The translations under genes and the position numbers were made by a program. Below, one piece after another: positions 43,317 through 51,437 of a DNA stretch of 64,000 bases (position 1 is the first letter of the stretch; each line of letters opens with the position of its first letter). The notes beneath the pieces were generated by a model. It searched no databases and had not been told where the DNA came from. It saw only the letters and a list, made by a program, of their open reading frames with translations. The stretch comes from Planctomycetota bacterium (GTDB lineage Bacteria; Planctomycetota; PUPC01; DSUN01), in NCBI GenBank assembly GCA_035384565.1, contig DAOOIT010000028.1, positions 1 through 64,000 of the forward strand, read 5' to 3'.

Positions 43317-45569
43317 TCAGCGGCCTCGAATGTCCTGGAACGAGCTCTCGGGGTCGCCGCAGAAGTCCATGGGGCCGGTGAAGCGCTCGGGGCCGATGGC
43401 CTTGCCCGACGAGCCGGTGACGAAGAGCTTGACGACGGCGCAGTTCTTGTAGTCGGGCATGGGGACGGCGATGAGGCTGCCGTTGAACTTGAAGGCGGCG
43501 TCGCGGAAGGCCTGGTCGCCCGGGTGCATCAGGCCGACCCGGCCGACATCCCAGCCCCGCTTGACGCGGAAGAGGGCGTAGGGGGTGCGGGCGTAGCGGA
43601 TCTCGTCGGCGCTGTCTATGTGGGGAGTGATGATGCCGGCGACGTAGCCGTCGGGGACGGTGTAGAGCTTGCCGCGGGCGCCGCGCGGGACGCGAAGGGG
43701 GTCGGGCTCGAAGCACAGGACGCGCCGGCGGAAGGGCTCGTAGAGGGGCAGGTAGCGGGCGTAGTGGGCGACCAGTTCGTCGTGGGGCCGCCCGTCGCGG
43801 GCGATGGTGGGGAAGCAGCCGTGGAGGACGCAGCGGCGCAGGTTCTCGTCGGTGTTCGCCCGGTCGCTCGTCCAGAGGAAGAACATTGGCTTAGCGAGGC
43901 AGGCCCAGAAGTATTTCTCCTCCGAGATGTCGCCGTCGCCCTCCAGCAGCACACCGTCCACGTGGCGCATGCAGCGGAGGGTCTGGGGCTTGTTGGCGAA
44001 CATGGAGAGGGGGCGGCCGAGGGACTTCATGTGCTCCTTGATGCGGCGGGTCAGCTCGTCGTAGGAGAAGTTCACGCTGTAGGCCGGGCGGTTGTCCACC
44101 ACGGTGAGGCCGTCGTCGTGGGCGAAGTCAATCTCGTAGTGGCGGAAGCAGTCGAGGAAGAAGCCCTTGAGCTGGGGGTACTCGGCGAGGATTTTCTTCG
44201 CGGATTCGAGGCAGAACTGGCCGAAGGAGGTGGAAAGGTCGGCGTTCATGTTGTGGCACATGTGCCAGCCGCTGGGGATGGGGTCGCCCTGGGGCGTGCG
44301 GCAGATGGCGTCGGGCCACCGCGCCTCGGCTACGGGGCGGAAGCCGTCGGTGTAGTTGAAGTACCAGAACGGGCAGATCCCCGCCTCGGCGATCCTGGTG
44401 AGCTGGGCCTGGATGTCTGCACGGGTGTGATAGAGGCTCTCGACGTCGGCCGCGCCCAGCTCGGCGGCGATCTCGGCGGGCGTGTGGCAGTTCACCCAGG
44501 CCCACACCTGATAGGCATCCCGCTCGTTCCCCTCCTTGCGCCACTTGTGGTAGAGGCGTTCGAGGGAGTTGATCTTGAGCCAGCGCGCCTGGCCGTCCTG
44601 GAAGTAGTCGGAGTAGTAGGAGAAGTGGCCGTGGACCTCCAGGGTCTTGAGGCCGAGGGCCGTGTAGGCTTTGGGGTCGCGGCCCACCTCGATGCCGCCG
44701 CACAGGAAGACGCCCTCGGCGTCGTGGATTTCCGGCGAGTCGGGGTCGAAGAACGCCCGGTAGTGGCGATAGACCTGCTCAAGGCCGAGGCGCCAGTCGC
44801 CGCCGTGGAAGAGCACGCGCACGGCGGCCCTCGCCGGGCGGTCGCCCACGAGGCCGATGTAGGATTGGAGGCATTCGAGCGTCTGGAGCGATTGGACGGG
44901 TTTCTCGGCGTAGCCCCAGTTGAAGCCCTTGTCGCCATTCTCGAACTGGAAGGTGGCCATCGGCACGCGGGCGTCGAGGGGCAGGAGCATGGAGTAGCCC
45001 GCATCGAGGTCGCGGCTCGTGTGGCTCACCATCGGCAGGATGATGTCGCGGCCGGAGACGTAGCTGACCTGGATGTGGTTGAAATTGAAGTCCTCCATGC
45101 CGTCGAACACGAAGTCGCCGTCGCGGCAGGGCGCCCACACGTGCCAGCCGGCCTGGAGCGGCAGGTTGAAGCCGATCCGCAGCGAGCGGTCGGCGACCTT
45201 GCGACTCGTCTTGCGTGCTTCGGCCTGCCAGAGGAGGCCGAAGTCGTCGAGGGCGAGCGTGACCTTCAGCTCGAAGGGGGCGCCGGCGAAACGCTTCGTG
45301 AGGGTGACCTTGTTGCCCCGCTTCGCCGCGCGCACGCGGCAGCGGTCCTTCAGGTCGTGGTACCAGCGGTCGTCGCGCTGGTCGTAGACGCGCAGGAAGC
45401 CGAGATAGCCGGGGATGTTCTGGCGCCTGATCTGAAACAGGTCCACGCCGCTGGGCTGGAAGGCCATCGAGCGGAGCCAGCCCGTGGCCTTGTCAACCGC
45501 AAGCGAAACCTGATGGTTGTGTAGGAACCAGCAACGGGACGCCTCTGCGGGTGCGAACGCGATTCCCAT
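43317..45569 (-). CDS. Glycoside-hydrolase-like TIM-barrel protein
   Basis: A 750-residue protein with no signal peptide. The N-terminal 260 residues are a beta supersandwich (LRSMAFQPSGVDLFQIRRQN, then FELKVTLALDDFGLLWQAEAR). The centre is a (beta/alpha)8-like region with GICPFWYFNYTDGF, PQLKGFFLDCFRHYEIDFAHDDG, and VLLEGDGDISEEKYFW. The paired acidic residues at the ends of these strands (FLDCFR and LEGDGD) are placed like the nucleophile and acid/base of GH36/GH31-type enzymes. A C-terminal beta domain follows. The overall plan is that of clan GH-D-like glycosidases, but I cannot name the family. Likely acts on a glycoside taken into the cell. Confidence 0.6.
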   Translation of the reverse strand: MGIAFAPAEASRCWFLHNHQVSLAVDKATGWLRSMAFQPSGVDLFQIRRQNIPGYLGFLRVYDQRDDRWYHDLKDRCRVRAAKRGNKVTLTKRFAGAPFELKVTLALDDFGLLWQAEARKTSRKVADRSLRIGFNLPLQAGWHVWAPCRDGDFVFDGMEDFNFNHIQVSYVSGRDIILPMVSHTSRDLDAGYSMLLPLDARVPMATFQFENGDKGFNWGYAEKPVQSLQTLECLQSYIGLVGDRPARAAVRVLFHGGDWRLGLEQVYRHYRAFFDPDSPEIHDAEGVFLCGGIEVGRDPKAYTALGLKTLEVHGHFSYYSDYFQDGQARWLKINSLERLYHKWRKEGNERDAYQVWAWVNCHTPAEIAAELGAADVESLYHTRADIQAQLTRIAEAGICPFWYFNYTDGFRPVAEARWPDAICRTPQGDPIPSGWHMCHNMNADLSTSFGQFCLESAKKILAEYPQLKGFFLDCFRHYEIDFAHDDGLTVVDNRPAYSVNFSYDELTRRIKEHMKSLGRPLSMFANKPQTLRCMRHVDGVLLEGDGDISEEKYFWACLAKPMFFLWTSDRANTDENLRRCVLHGCFPTIARDGRPHDELVAHYARYLPLYEPFRRRVLCFEPDPLRVPRGARGKLYTVPDGYVAGIITPHIDSADEIRYARTPYALFRVKRGWDVGRVGLMHPGDQAFRDAAFKFNGSLIAVPMPDYKNCAVVKLFVTGSSGKAIGPERFTGPMDFCGDPESSFQDIRGR

Positions 45570-45650
45570 GAGGACCCTTTCACGAACACTGCCCCTCCGT
45601 CGCCAACATAGTCCCGCGGACCCTTGCCGTCAAGGGCGCTGGAAGGTGGT

Positions 45651-45679
45651 TTTCGACAAGCGCGACGCTTGTCGCTACG
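45651..45679. repeat. GTAG-hairpin repeat, reversed
   Basis: GACAAGCG/CGCTTGTC arms around CGA, followed by GCTACG. The reverse complement lines up with 37749 and 26193 at most positions. Confidence 0.75.
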
Positions 45680-45707
45680 CAGGCCGATGGGATCTCCCGC
45701 AACAGCA

Positions 45708-45760
45708 CCTCCCGCGGGTTGCGAACCCGCGGGAGGTTGAAGACGCGGGCTGAAGCCCGC
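45708..45760. repeat. CCTCCCG hairpin plus GGGCTGAAGCCC hairpin
   Basis: CCTCCCGCGGGTT and AACCCGCGGGAGG are perfect 13-base arms with a three-base loop (45708-45736). GCGGGCT/AGCCCGC (45745-45760) follows, then GCCACG. The second hairpin matches the end of the in-gene insertion at 50120-50176. Confidence 0.8.
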
Positions 45761-46180
45761 GCCACGAACTGCCCCGCCTCGTCGGGTACCTGAGGCCCAA
45801 ATTCATCCTGGACGTCTCCTGTGCGAACCGGGGAAGCAGGTGGCCGTGTGGCACAGGCGCCGCTCCTAGGAGCCTGGCGCGCTGCGCCTGCGCGTGCGTA
45901 AGCGTATATTCAGCCAGTACATGTGGACGAAACTTGAGTTGTCGGCCCCCGAGCAGCGGGCCGCCAAGACCTTGGCCCGACCGGCCCGCGTTCGAGACAC
46001 CCGAGGCCGGCGAGCGCGCCAACCGCGCCAAAAACTTGAGCGGCGGCACTTGACTTCCAGGCAACTTCGTGTACATTCCCTGTGTTCGCGCGCGTCTGAG
46101 GGCACGGCTCAGGCGAGCACGACGCGGGCCAACGCGCCACCGAGCGTACGGGTTGCCGCTCGGCTCACGGAGGGAAATGC

Positions 46181-47284
46181 ATGCGCAAGGCGGGCGCATC
46201 GCGAGTGCGGCAGGTCTCCAACTTCATCCTCGTCGCCTTGGGCTTCGGCTTCATCTACTGGTTCACCGAGTGCGTGGTCCAGGTGTACCTCTTCGACGCC
46301 GACAGGGTCACGCTGGACCTGCTGCGCCAGAAGGGATTCTGGGACCGGCTGATCACCCGCCTCTCCACGCCCACGCCGAATGAGCTGTGGGTGCGGCTCC
46401 TGATGATGATCGCCTTCGTGCTCTTCGGCGGCTTCGTGCAGCACACCGTGCGCTTGCGTCTTCGGGCCGAAAGCAACCTGGAACGGCTCAACCGCGAGCT
46501 CGAGCAGCGGGTCGAGGACCGCACGGCCCGCCTCGCCGCGGCCAACCGCGAGCTCGAGGCCTTCAACTACACGGTCTCCCACGATCTGCGTTCCCCGCTG
46601 CGGATCATCCTCGGCCTCTCGCGCGACCTGCTCGAGTCGGCCGCCGACCCCGCGGCCCCCTCCTTCCGCCAGCACGTGGCGGCCATCCACCAGAGCTCCG
46701 AGAAGATGAGCCGCCTGATTGACGACCTGCTGGCGCTCTCGCGTTCCGCGCGCCGCGGGCTCCAACTGGCCCAGATAGACGTGGGCGAGCTGGCCCGCGT
46801 GGTGTTCGACGAGCTGATGGTGGCGCACGGGAACCGCTCGGTGGCGCTCGCCGTCACCGAGATGCCCCCGGCACACGGCGACCTTTCGATGCTGCATGAG
46901 GCCATGACCAACCTGCTCGCCAACGCCCTGAAGTTCACCAGCCAGAACCCCAAGGCCCGCATCGAGGTCGGGGGGCGGATTGACGCGGACCGCCACGAGC
47001 ACGTCTACTATGTGCGCGACAACGGCGTGGGCTTCGACCCCAAGTACGCGCACCGCCTGTTCCGCGTCTTCCAGCGGCTGCACAGCGACGAGGCCTTCGA
47101 GGGCACGGGCGTGGGCCTGGCGATCGTGCAGCGCATCCTCGAACGGCACGGGGGCAGAACGTGGGCCGAGGGCGCCGTGGGCCAGGGCGCCACCTTTTAC
47201 TTCGCGCTGCCCGCCACCGCCCGCGCGACCCCGGCGCCCGAGTTCGCGCAGCCCGAGTACGCCGCACAGGAGGCCCGCGCATGA
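46181..47284 (+). CDS. Membrane sensor histidine kinase
   Basis: A 367-residue protein; GGAGGGA lies 5 bases before ATG 46181. There are two membrane segments (about residues 13-35 and 70-88) with a short external loop, then a coiled coil. The HisKA box YTVSHDLRSPLR has phospho-acceptor His134. The catalytic ATPase motifs follow: N box NLLANALKFT, G1 DNGVGFD, F-box RVFQRLH, and G2 GTGVGLAIV. The kinase resembles bacteriophytochrome-type and Cph1-type light- or oxygen-sensing kinases in its HisKA, but has no separate sensor domain. The next gene starts within its stop (ATGA). Confidence 0.93.
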   Translation: MRKAGASRVRQVSNFILVALGFGFIYWFTECVVQVYLFDADRVTLDLLRQKGFWDRLITRLSTPTPNELWVRLLMMIAFVLFGGFVQHTVRLRLRAESNLERLNRELEQRVEDRTARLAAANRELEAFNYTVSHDLRSPLRIILGLSRDLLESAADPAAPSFRQHVAAIHQSSEKMSRLIDDLLALSRSARRGLQLAQIDVGELARVVFDELMVAHGNRSVALAVTEMPPAHGDLSMLHEAMTNLLANALKFTSQNPKARIEVGGRIDADRHEHVYYVRDNGVGFDPKYAHRLFRVFQRLHSDEAFEGTGVGLAIVQRILERHGGRTWAEGAVGQGATFYFALPATARATPAPEFAQPEYAAQEARA

Positions 47285-48825
47285 GTGCTCCGGCGGCCCT
47301 TGATGAACCCAAACCCCGGGCCTCGGGCTGGCCGCTCCAGATCCTCATCCTGGAAGACGTGTCGCTGGAGGCCCAACTGGTGGAGTCCGAGCTCCGCCGC
47401 GGCAAGATTCAGTTCGCCGCCCGGCGCGTGACCACCCGCGAGGCGTTCGTGGCCGCGCTGCAAGAGACGGCGTTCGACCTGATCTTCGCCGACTACAAGC
47501 TGCCCGACTTCGACGGGCTGACGGCGCTGGCCCTCGCGCAGGAGCTCCGCCCCGAGGTCCCCTTCATCCTGGTGTCGGGCCAGATCAGCGAGGAGATGGC
47601 CATCGAGGCGGTCAAGGGGGGAGCCACGGACTACGTCTTCAAGGACCACCTCGGGCGCCTCCTGCCCTCGGTGCACCGGGCCCTGCGCGAGGTGCGCGAG
47701 CGCACGCGCCGCCAGGTGGCCGAGAGCGCCCTGCGCGCCAGCGAGCAGCGCTACCGCATGCTCGTCGAGCGCTCGCGCGACGGCATCCTCCAGTTCGACC
47801 AGCGCGGGCAGCTCGCCTTCGCCAACCCGCGGGCCGTCGAGATCCTCGGCTGCGAGCGCGCCAGGCTCATCGCCCAGCCCGCCATCGTCAACCGGCTGCT
47901 CCATCCGGCCTCCTGGCGGCAGTTCCTCGCCGTGATCGAGGAGTTCGAGGCCACGGGCAAGCTGCCCGAGCGGGCCGCCGAGTGGCGCTGGGTGCGCCCC
48001 GACGGCAAACCCGTGTTCACCGAGAACCTCTTCACCGACCTGGTGAACGACGTGGGGCGGCGAATCGGCTTCCAGATCGTGCTGCGCGACGTCACCGACA
48101 AGAAGCGGGCCGAGGTGGAGCTCCGCCGAAGCTACGCCAAGCTCCGCCGCATCTTCTACCAGACCGTGAACACCCTGTCCTCCGCCGTCGGCAAGCGCGA
48201 CCCCTACACCGGCGGCCACCAGCACCGCGTGGCGCAACTGGCCCGCTCCATCGCCGAGGAGATGAAGCTGCCCCCCGGCCGCACAGAGGGCATCTTCCTC
48301 ACCGGCCTCCTGCACGACATCGGCAAGATCAACATCCCGGGCGAAGTGCTCAACCGCTCCGGCCCCCTCACCGAGGCCGAAACGCTCATGATCCGCACCC
48401 ACCCCGAGGTCGGCTACCAGATCCTCAAGAACATCGAGTTCCCCTGGCCCGTGGCCATGGCCACCGTGCAGCACCACGAGCATCTCGACGGCTCGGGTTA
48501 CCCGGCCGGCCTGAAGGGGGACCAGATCATCCTCGAGGCCCGCATCCTCACCGTGGCCGACGTGATCGAGGGCATGGCCTCGCACCGCCCCTACCGGCCC
48601 GCCCTGGGCATCAAGAAGGCCCTTCAAGAGACCGCGCGGTACAGCGGCACCCGCTACGACCCCACCGTGGTCGAGTGCAGCCGCAGGCTGTTCGAGGAGC
48701 GCCGATTCCAGTTCGACCTGGACGATGCCTCGAGCCTGTGGGCCAACGGGCACCAGACGATTGCCGAGATAGACCTGCCCTCGCGCGGCCAGGGCCATGC
48801 TCAGCCGCCCGGCAGCGACCAGTAG
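47281..48825 (+). CDS. Response regulator: receiver-PAS-HD-GYP (cyclic-di-GMP phosphodiesterase type)
   Basis: A 514-residue protein. The receiver domain (about 18-140) has acidic pocket residues in LILEDVSLEA and phospho-acceptor Asp71 in FADYKLPDFDG. A linker helix leads to a PAS domain (about 155-275: LVERSRDGILQFDQRGQLAFANPRAVEILG). The HD-GYP domain (about 300-480) has metal-binding HDIGKINIP, the HHEHLDGSGYPAGLKGD motif and ILTVADVIEGM. HD-GYP proteins degrade cyclic di-GMP to GMP or pGpG. Translational coupling with the kinase makes a two-component pair that would set cyclic-di-GMP levels. The C-terminus overlaps the convergent FG-GAP gene by 25 bases. Confidence 0.93.
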   Translation: MSAPAALDEPKPRASGWPLQILILEDVSLEAQLVESELRRGKIQFAARRVTTREAFVAALQETAFDLIFADYKLPDFDGLTALALAQELRPEVPFILVSGQISEEMAIEAVKGGATDYVFKDHLGRLLPSVHRALREVRERTRRQVAESALRASEQRYRMLVERSRDGILQFDQRGQLAFANPRAVEILGCERARLIAQPAIVNRLLHPASWRQFLAVIEEFEATGKLPERAAEWRWVRPDGKPVFTENLFTDLVNDVGRRIGFQIVLRDVTDKKRAEVELRRSYAKLRRIFYQTVNTLSSAVGKRDPYTGGHQHRVAQLARSIAEEMKLPPGRTEGIFLTGLLHDIGKINIPGEVLNRSGPLTEAETLMIRTHPEVGYQILKNIEFPWPVAMATVQHHEHLDGSGYPAGLKGDQIILEARILTVADVIEGMASHRPYRPALGIKKALQETARYSGTRYDPTVVECSRRLFEERRFQFDLDDASSLWANGHQTIAEIDLPSRGQGHAQPPGSDQ

Positions 48826-50786
48826 CACATGTAGTTCGACCAGCTATGGAGCGGGGGCCGGAGGGGCCTGTGGGCGGGGCGTCCCTGCCCCGCGTCTGCG
48901 GCTGCGTAAATCCAGAGCCGCTCGGGGTCCCACGCGATCAGATTGTCGCGGCCGGTGCCGAAGAGGTCCATGACCTCGGAGCATAGCTCCGGGTGGCCAT
49001 CGTCGGGGAACGGCACGACCTGTTCGCCGCGCCAGTCACAAAGTCCGCCGAAATCGGCGTGAGCGGAGTAGTAGATCAGCTCCTCGTCCTCCCCCGTCCA
49101 GTTTACGGGCTGAAGGGTGTTGCCGCACACGGGGTGCTCGCGCGACCAGAGGAGCTTGCCCGTCGAGTCGAGCAGCGCCACGATCCCGGGTGCGCCCCAG
49201 TAGGTGCAGATGGCATATTGAAGGCCTGGGGCGTCGCCGCGGAACTTGGCGATGCTGAGGCGCTGGACGTGGCCGTGTCGGACGGCCAGCAGATCGCCGT
49301 GGAGGCCGGCGATGAGCAGGCCGTCGTCGCCGCCGGCGCGCACCGCCTTGGGCTCGCCCCAGCCCTGGGGGTCGCCCGAGCCGGGGAAGGGCATAGCAAA
49401 GATGGCGTCGGCGTGGTCGCCGAGGTGCAGGTTCTGGAGGTCGCGCCCGTCGGCCGTGAGCCAGTGGTAGCCGGCGATCACCTCGTCGCGGCCGTCGCCG
49501 TCGAGGTCGGCCGCGAAGGGGAAGTGCCCCAGGTTGCCCACCCATGACCAGAGCGGCTGGAGGTCGGGCGAGAGCGCCCAGAGGTGGTGGTAGCGGTCCT
49601 TCAAAAGCAAGTCGCGGGCGGCGCCGCGGCCCGCCAGGTCGGCGAAGCGGATCGAGTCGGCCACGACGCGCGGGAACTCGTGCCCGTCGGGCGAGCCGAA
49701 GTAGGAGATGGACCTCTTGAGGAGCGGATGGTGCTCGGGGCGTTCGGGCGTGGGGGCGGCGTACTTGAGCTTGCCCGTCGCGCCGTCGAGCATCTGAATC
49801 TCGAAGCCGCGCACGCACACCACCTCGTTCCGCCCGTCGCCGTCAAGGTCGTTCACCTGGAACGGCAGGTCGCCGGCCAGCGGCGTCTGCGGCGTGGGCG
49901 TGCCCGATTGCCAGAGCACCTCGCCCTCCGCCGTGAGCGCCGTGAGGCAACCGACGGAGTAGTAGCCCGCGCCGCCCTCGATAGGCGCGCGCTGGGCGAG
50001 CACGATATCGGGCAGCCCGTTCCCTGTCAGGTCGCCGAATCGAATCTGCCGGCAGGTGCCGAAGCCGGGCGTAGCGATCTTCCGCACAAGCCGCATCTCT
50101 GGATACCGCCTGCCGCTGGTAGTGCGGCCTTCAGGCCGCCTCCGGGCGCTACGGGCTGAAGCCGGCACCACGCACGTGCGGCGATCCGGGCGGCCGTCCA
50201 CGGCGAGCGCGCGGAAGCGGGCCGGGCAGTTGGCCAACAGCCCCACCCGCCCATCCAGGTGCCCGCCCCAGCGGGTGAGGAAGACGAGCTCGTCGTCTAC
50301 CCAGAAGCTCAGATTCGTCCGATCCAGGTCCATGCGCAGCGTGATCCAGTTGCCGACGAGGTGCGGGAACATCCCCGCCATCTCCTGCTCGATATGGAAC
50401 TGCTCGCCGTTGCGCGAGACGAACTTCACGCCGCCGGGGTCGAGAAGCAGAGCCATGTAGTCGAGCGCCGTGCGGAAGCGGAACACCACCCCCGCCTCCT
50501 GGGTGAGCCGCGGGCAGAGAACCTGGGCTTCGACTCCGCGGACCTTGCGCCAGAACGTGTCGTTGACGATGAGGGTGTTGTTGTGGCGGCTGTCGTGGAG
50601 TTGCTCGATGAAGCGCCCGTCGCGGTCCTCGCCCACCCGCCAGTTGCTCGACTGCCACGTCCAGTGCAGCGTCGGCTCGTGCCAGCCGGCGTAGCGCGGG
50701 TCGCTGCGGAGGCAATGGAACTCGCCCAGCGGGTCGTTCCGCCGCGGCACGTCGCCGAGGGGGAGGTTGGCCAGGGTGATCTGCAT
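48801..50786 (-). CDS. LamG-like plus FG-GAP (VCBS) beta-propeller protein
   Basis: A 661-residue protein without a signal peptide. The first 190 residues form a concanavalin-type sandwich (WQSSNWRVGEDRDGRFIEQL, then WITLRMDLDRTNLSFWVDDELVFL), like the DUF1961/LamG domains of polysaccharide-binding proteins. From about residue 240, FG-GAP calcium-type repeats occur: FGDLTGNGLPDIVL, VNDLDGDGRNEVVCV, FAADLDGDGRDEVIAG. This plan is known from secreted lyases and sugar-binding proteins; the absence of a leader is odd. Between the two domains, residues about 204-223 come from an in-frame palindromic insertion (50120-50176), and near the C-terminus another hairpin (48874-48893) encodes ADAGQGRPAH. 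Confidence 0.72.
   Translation of the reverse strand: MQITLANLPLGDVPRRNDPLGEFHCLRSDPRYAGWHEPTLHWTWQSSNWRVGEDRDGRFIEQLHDSRHNNTLIVNDTFWRKVRGVEAQVLCPRLTQEAGVVFRFRTALDYMALLLDPGGVKFVSRNGEQFHIEQEMAGMFPHLVGNWITLRMDLDRTNLSFWVDDELVFLTRWGGHLDGRVGLLANCPARFRALAVDGRPDRRTCVVPASARSARRRPEGRTTSGRRYPEMRLVRKIATPGFGTCRQIRFGDLTGNGLPDIVLAQRAPIEGGAGYYSVGCLTALTAEGEVLWQSGTPTPQTPLAGDLPFQVNDLDGDGRNEVVCVRGFEIQMLDGATGKLKYAAPTPERPEHHPLLKRSISYFGSPDGHEFPRVVADSIRFADLAGRGAARDLLLKDRYHHLWALSPDLQPLWSWVGNLGHFPFAADLDGDGRDEVIAGYHWLTADGRDLQNLHLGDHADAIFAMPFPGSGDPQGWGEPKAVRAGGDDGLLIAGLHGDLLAVRHGHVQRLSIAKFRGDAPGLQYAICTYWGAPGIVALLDSTGKLLWSREHPVCGNTLQPVNWTGEDEELIYYSAHADFGGLCDWRGEQVVPFPDDGHPELCSEVMDLFGTGRDNLIAWDPERLWIYAAADAGQGRPAHRPLRPPLHSWSNYMCYWSLPGG
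48874..48893. repeat. GCGGGGC-family hairpin near a gene end
   Basis: GCGGGGC and GCCCCGC arms around GTCCCT, one base different in the loop from the copy at 3705. It lies antisense to the VGGAS frame used elsewhere. Confidence 0.7.
50120..50176. repeat. In-frame palindromic insertion at a domain boundary
   Basis: GTAGTGCGGCC, then TTCA, then GGCCGC form a stem. This is followed by GGGCTGAAGCC and a CACCACG end that matches the repeat tail at 45747-45766. It falls between the LamG-like and propeller domains and is translated as Arg/Ser-rich sequence (SARSARRRPEGRTTSGRR). Confidence 0.65.
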
Positions 50787-50810
50787 GGGCTACTGCTCTC
50801 TTCGCACTCG

Positions 50811-51437
50811 CTAACGAGCCAGCGCGCATTCGAGAAGGTCCACAACGGCGCGGACCAGCCGTCGGAACGTCTCGCGCCTTAGAGCGCCAAGCTCGGCGGA
50901 AAGCAGCTCCCGATTCGCCGTGAACAGCTTGCCGGGTCGTGCGTAGCTGACGACGCGCAGGGAACCAGCGGCGAGGTCGGCATCAGTGAGTGTCACAGAT
51001 CGCGCATCGCCGTAGGGGTTGCTGGTGATCTGGCAGAGAACCCAATCGCCTCGTCCCGCGTCGGCAAGGACGACGGCGGGACGCAGCTTGGCCTGCGAGA
51101 GGTCAGAGAAAGGGAAAGGAACTAGGAGCCTGTCCGAGAATCCGCGTGAGGCTGCGACGCCGCCGATTCGGGCCGCACGCAAGGAGCGAGGAGGAGGCGA
51201 TGCAACGGAGCGCATCGCGGACGATGAGCGACACCGCGGGCGGCCTGAAGTCGCGGCGTCCCTTCGGGTTGCGGCGTCAGCGGGCCGGCTGCCACGTTGC
51301 GGCTCCTCAGCGATGCATTCCAGGGCATCGCCTGCGTCGCCGCGCCTCGCATCCAGCCCGCTGGCGCCGGCAACGCAGCCCACGGGGATTCTTGGACAGG
51401 CTCCTAGGATGACCGACCCGGCTGAAGGTGTGACCAC
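50811..51437 (-). CDS. mazF: MazF/PemK-family toxin with a 94-codon MITE-derived insertion
   Basis: A 208-residue ORF starting at GTG 51437 (GGAGG 7 bases upstream). Removing the 282-base element between its CTAG borders gives MVTPSAGSVIL joined to VPFPFSDLSQAKLRPAVVLA, an ordinary 114-residue MazF with the conserved PFPF strand and the RPAVVL motif, then WVLCQITSN and the C-terminal helix. The insertion splits strand 1, leaves the frame open, and adds an Arg/Ala-rich segment. The toxin may be inactive, weakened, or made from a downstream start. MazF toxins cut mRNA at short sequences. The gene overlaps the antitoxin by 34 bases. Confidence 0.85.
   Translation of the reverse strand: MVTPSAGSVILGACPRIPVGCVAGASGLDARRGDAGDALECIAEEPQRGSRPADAATRRDAATSGRPRCRSSSAMRSVASPPPRSLRAARIGGVAASRGFSDRLLVPFPFSDLSQAKLRPAVVLADAGRGDWVLCQITSNPYGDARSVTLTDADLAAGSLRVVSYARPGKLFTANRELLSAELGALRRETFRRLVRAVVDLLECALAR
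51122..51407. mobile_element. MITE-like element with 18-base terminal inverted repeats
   Basis: Left end GAGCCTGTCCGAGAATCC (51126-51143) and right end GGATTCTTGGACAGGCTC (51386-51403) are inverted with one mismatch. They are flanked by CTAG on each side (51122-51125 and 51404-51407), consistent with a four-base target duplication. The interior is about 240 bases with no transposase, so it is non-autonomous. Element plus one CTAG is 282 bases, divisible by three. Confidence 0.88.

Larger units (their letters stand above)
45570..46180. other. Divergent intergenic region with two hairpin repeats
   Basis: No credible gene. Repeats at 45651-45679 and 45708-45760 lie nearer the minus-strand gene. 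The stretch 45860-46175 shows only GC-rich sequence and the ribosome-binding site of the kinase gene. Confidence 0.55.

Noticed and set aside
46109..48828. Long minus-strand frames antisense to the kinase and HD-GYP genes
   Set aside because: Both plus-strand genes have complete catalytic motifs; the antisense frames have none.
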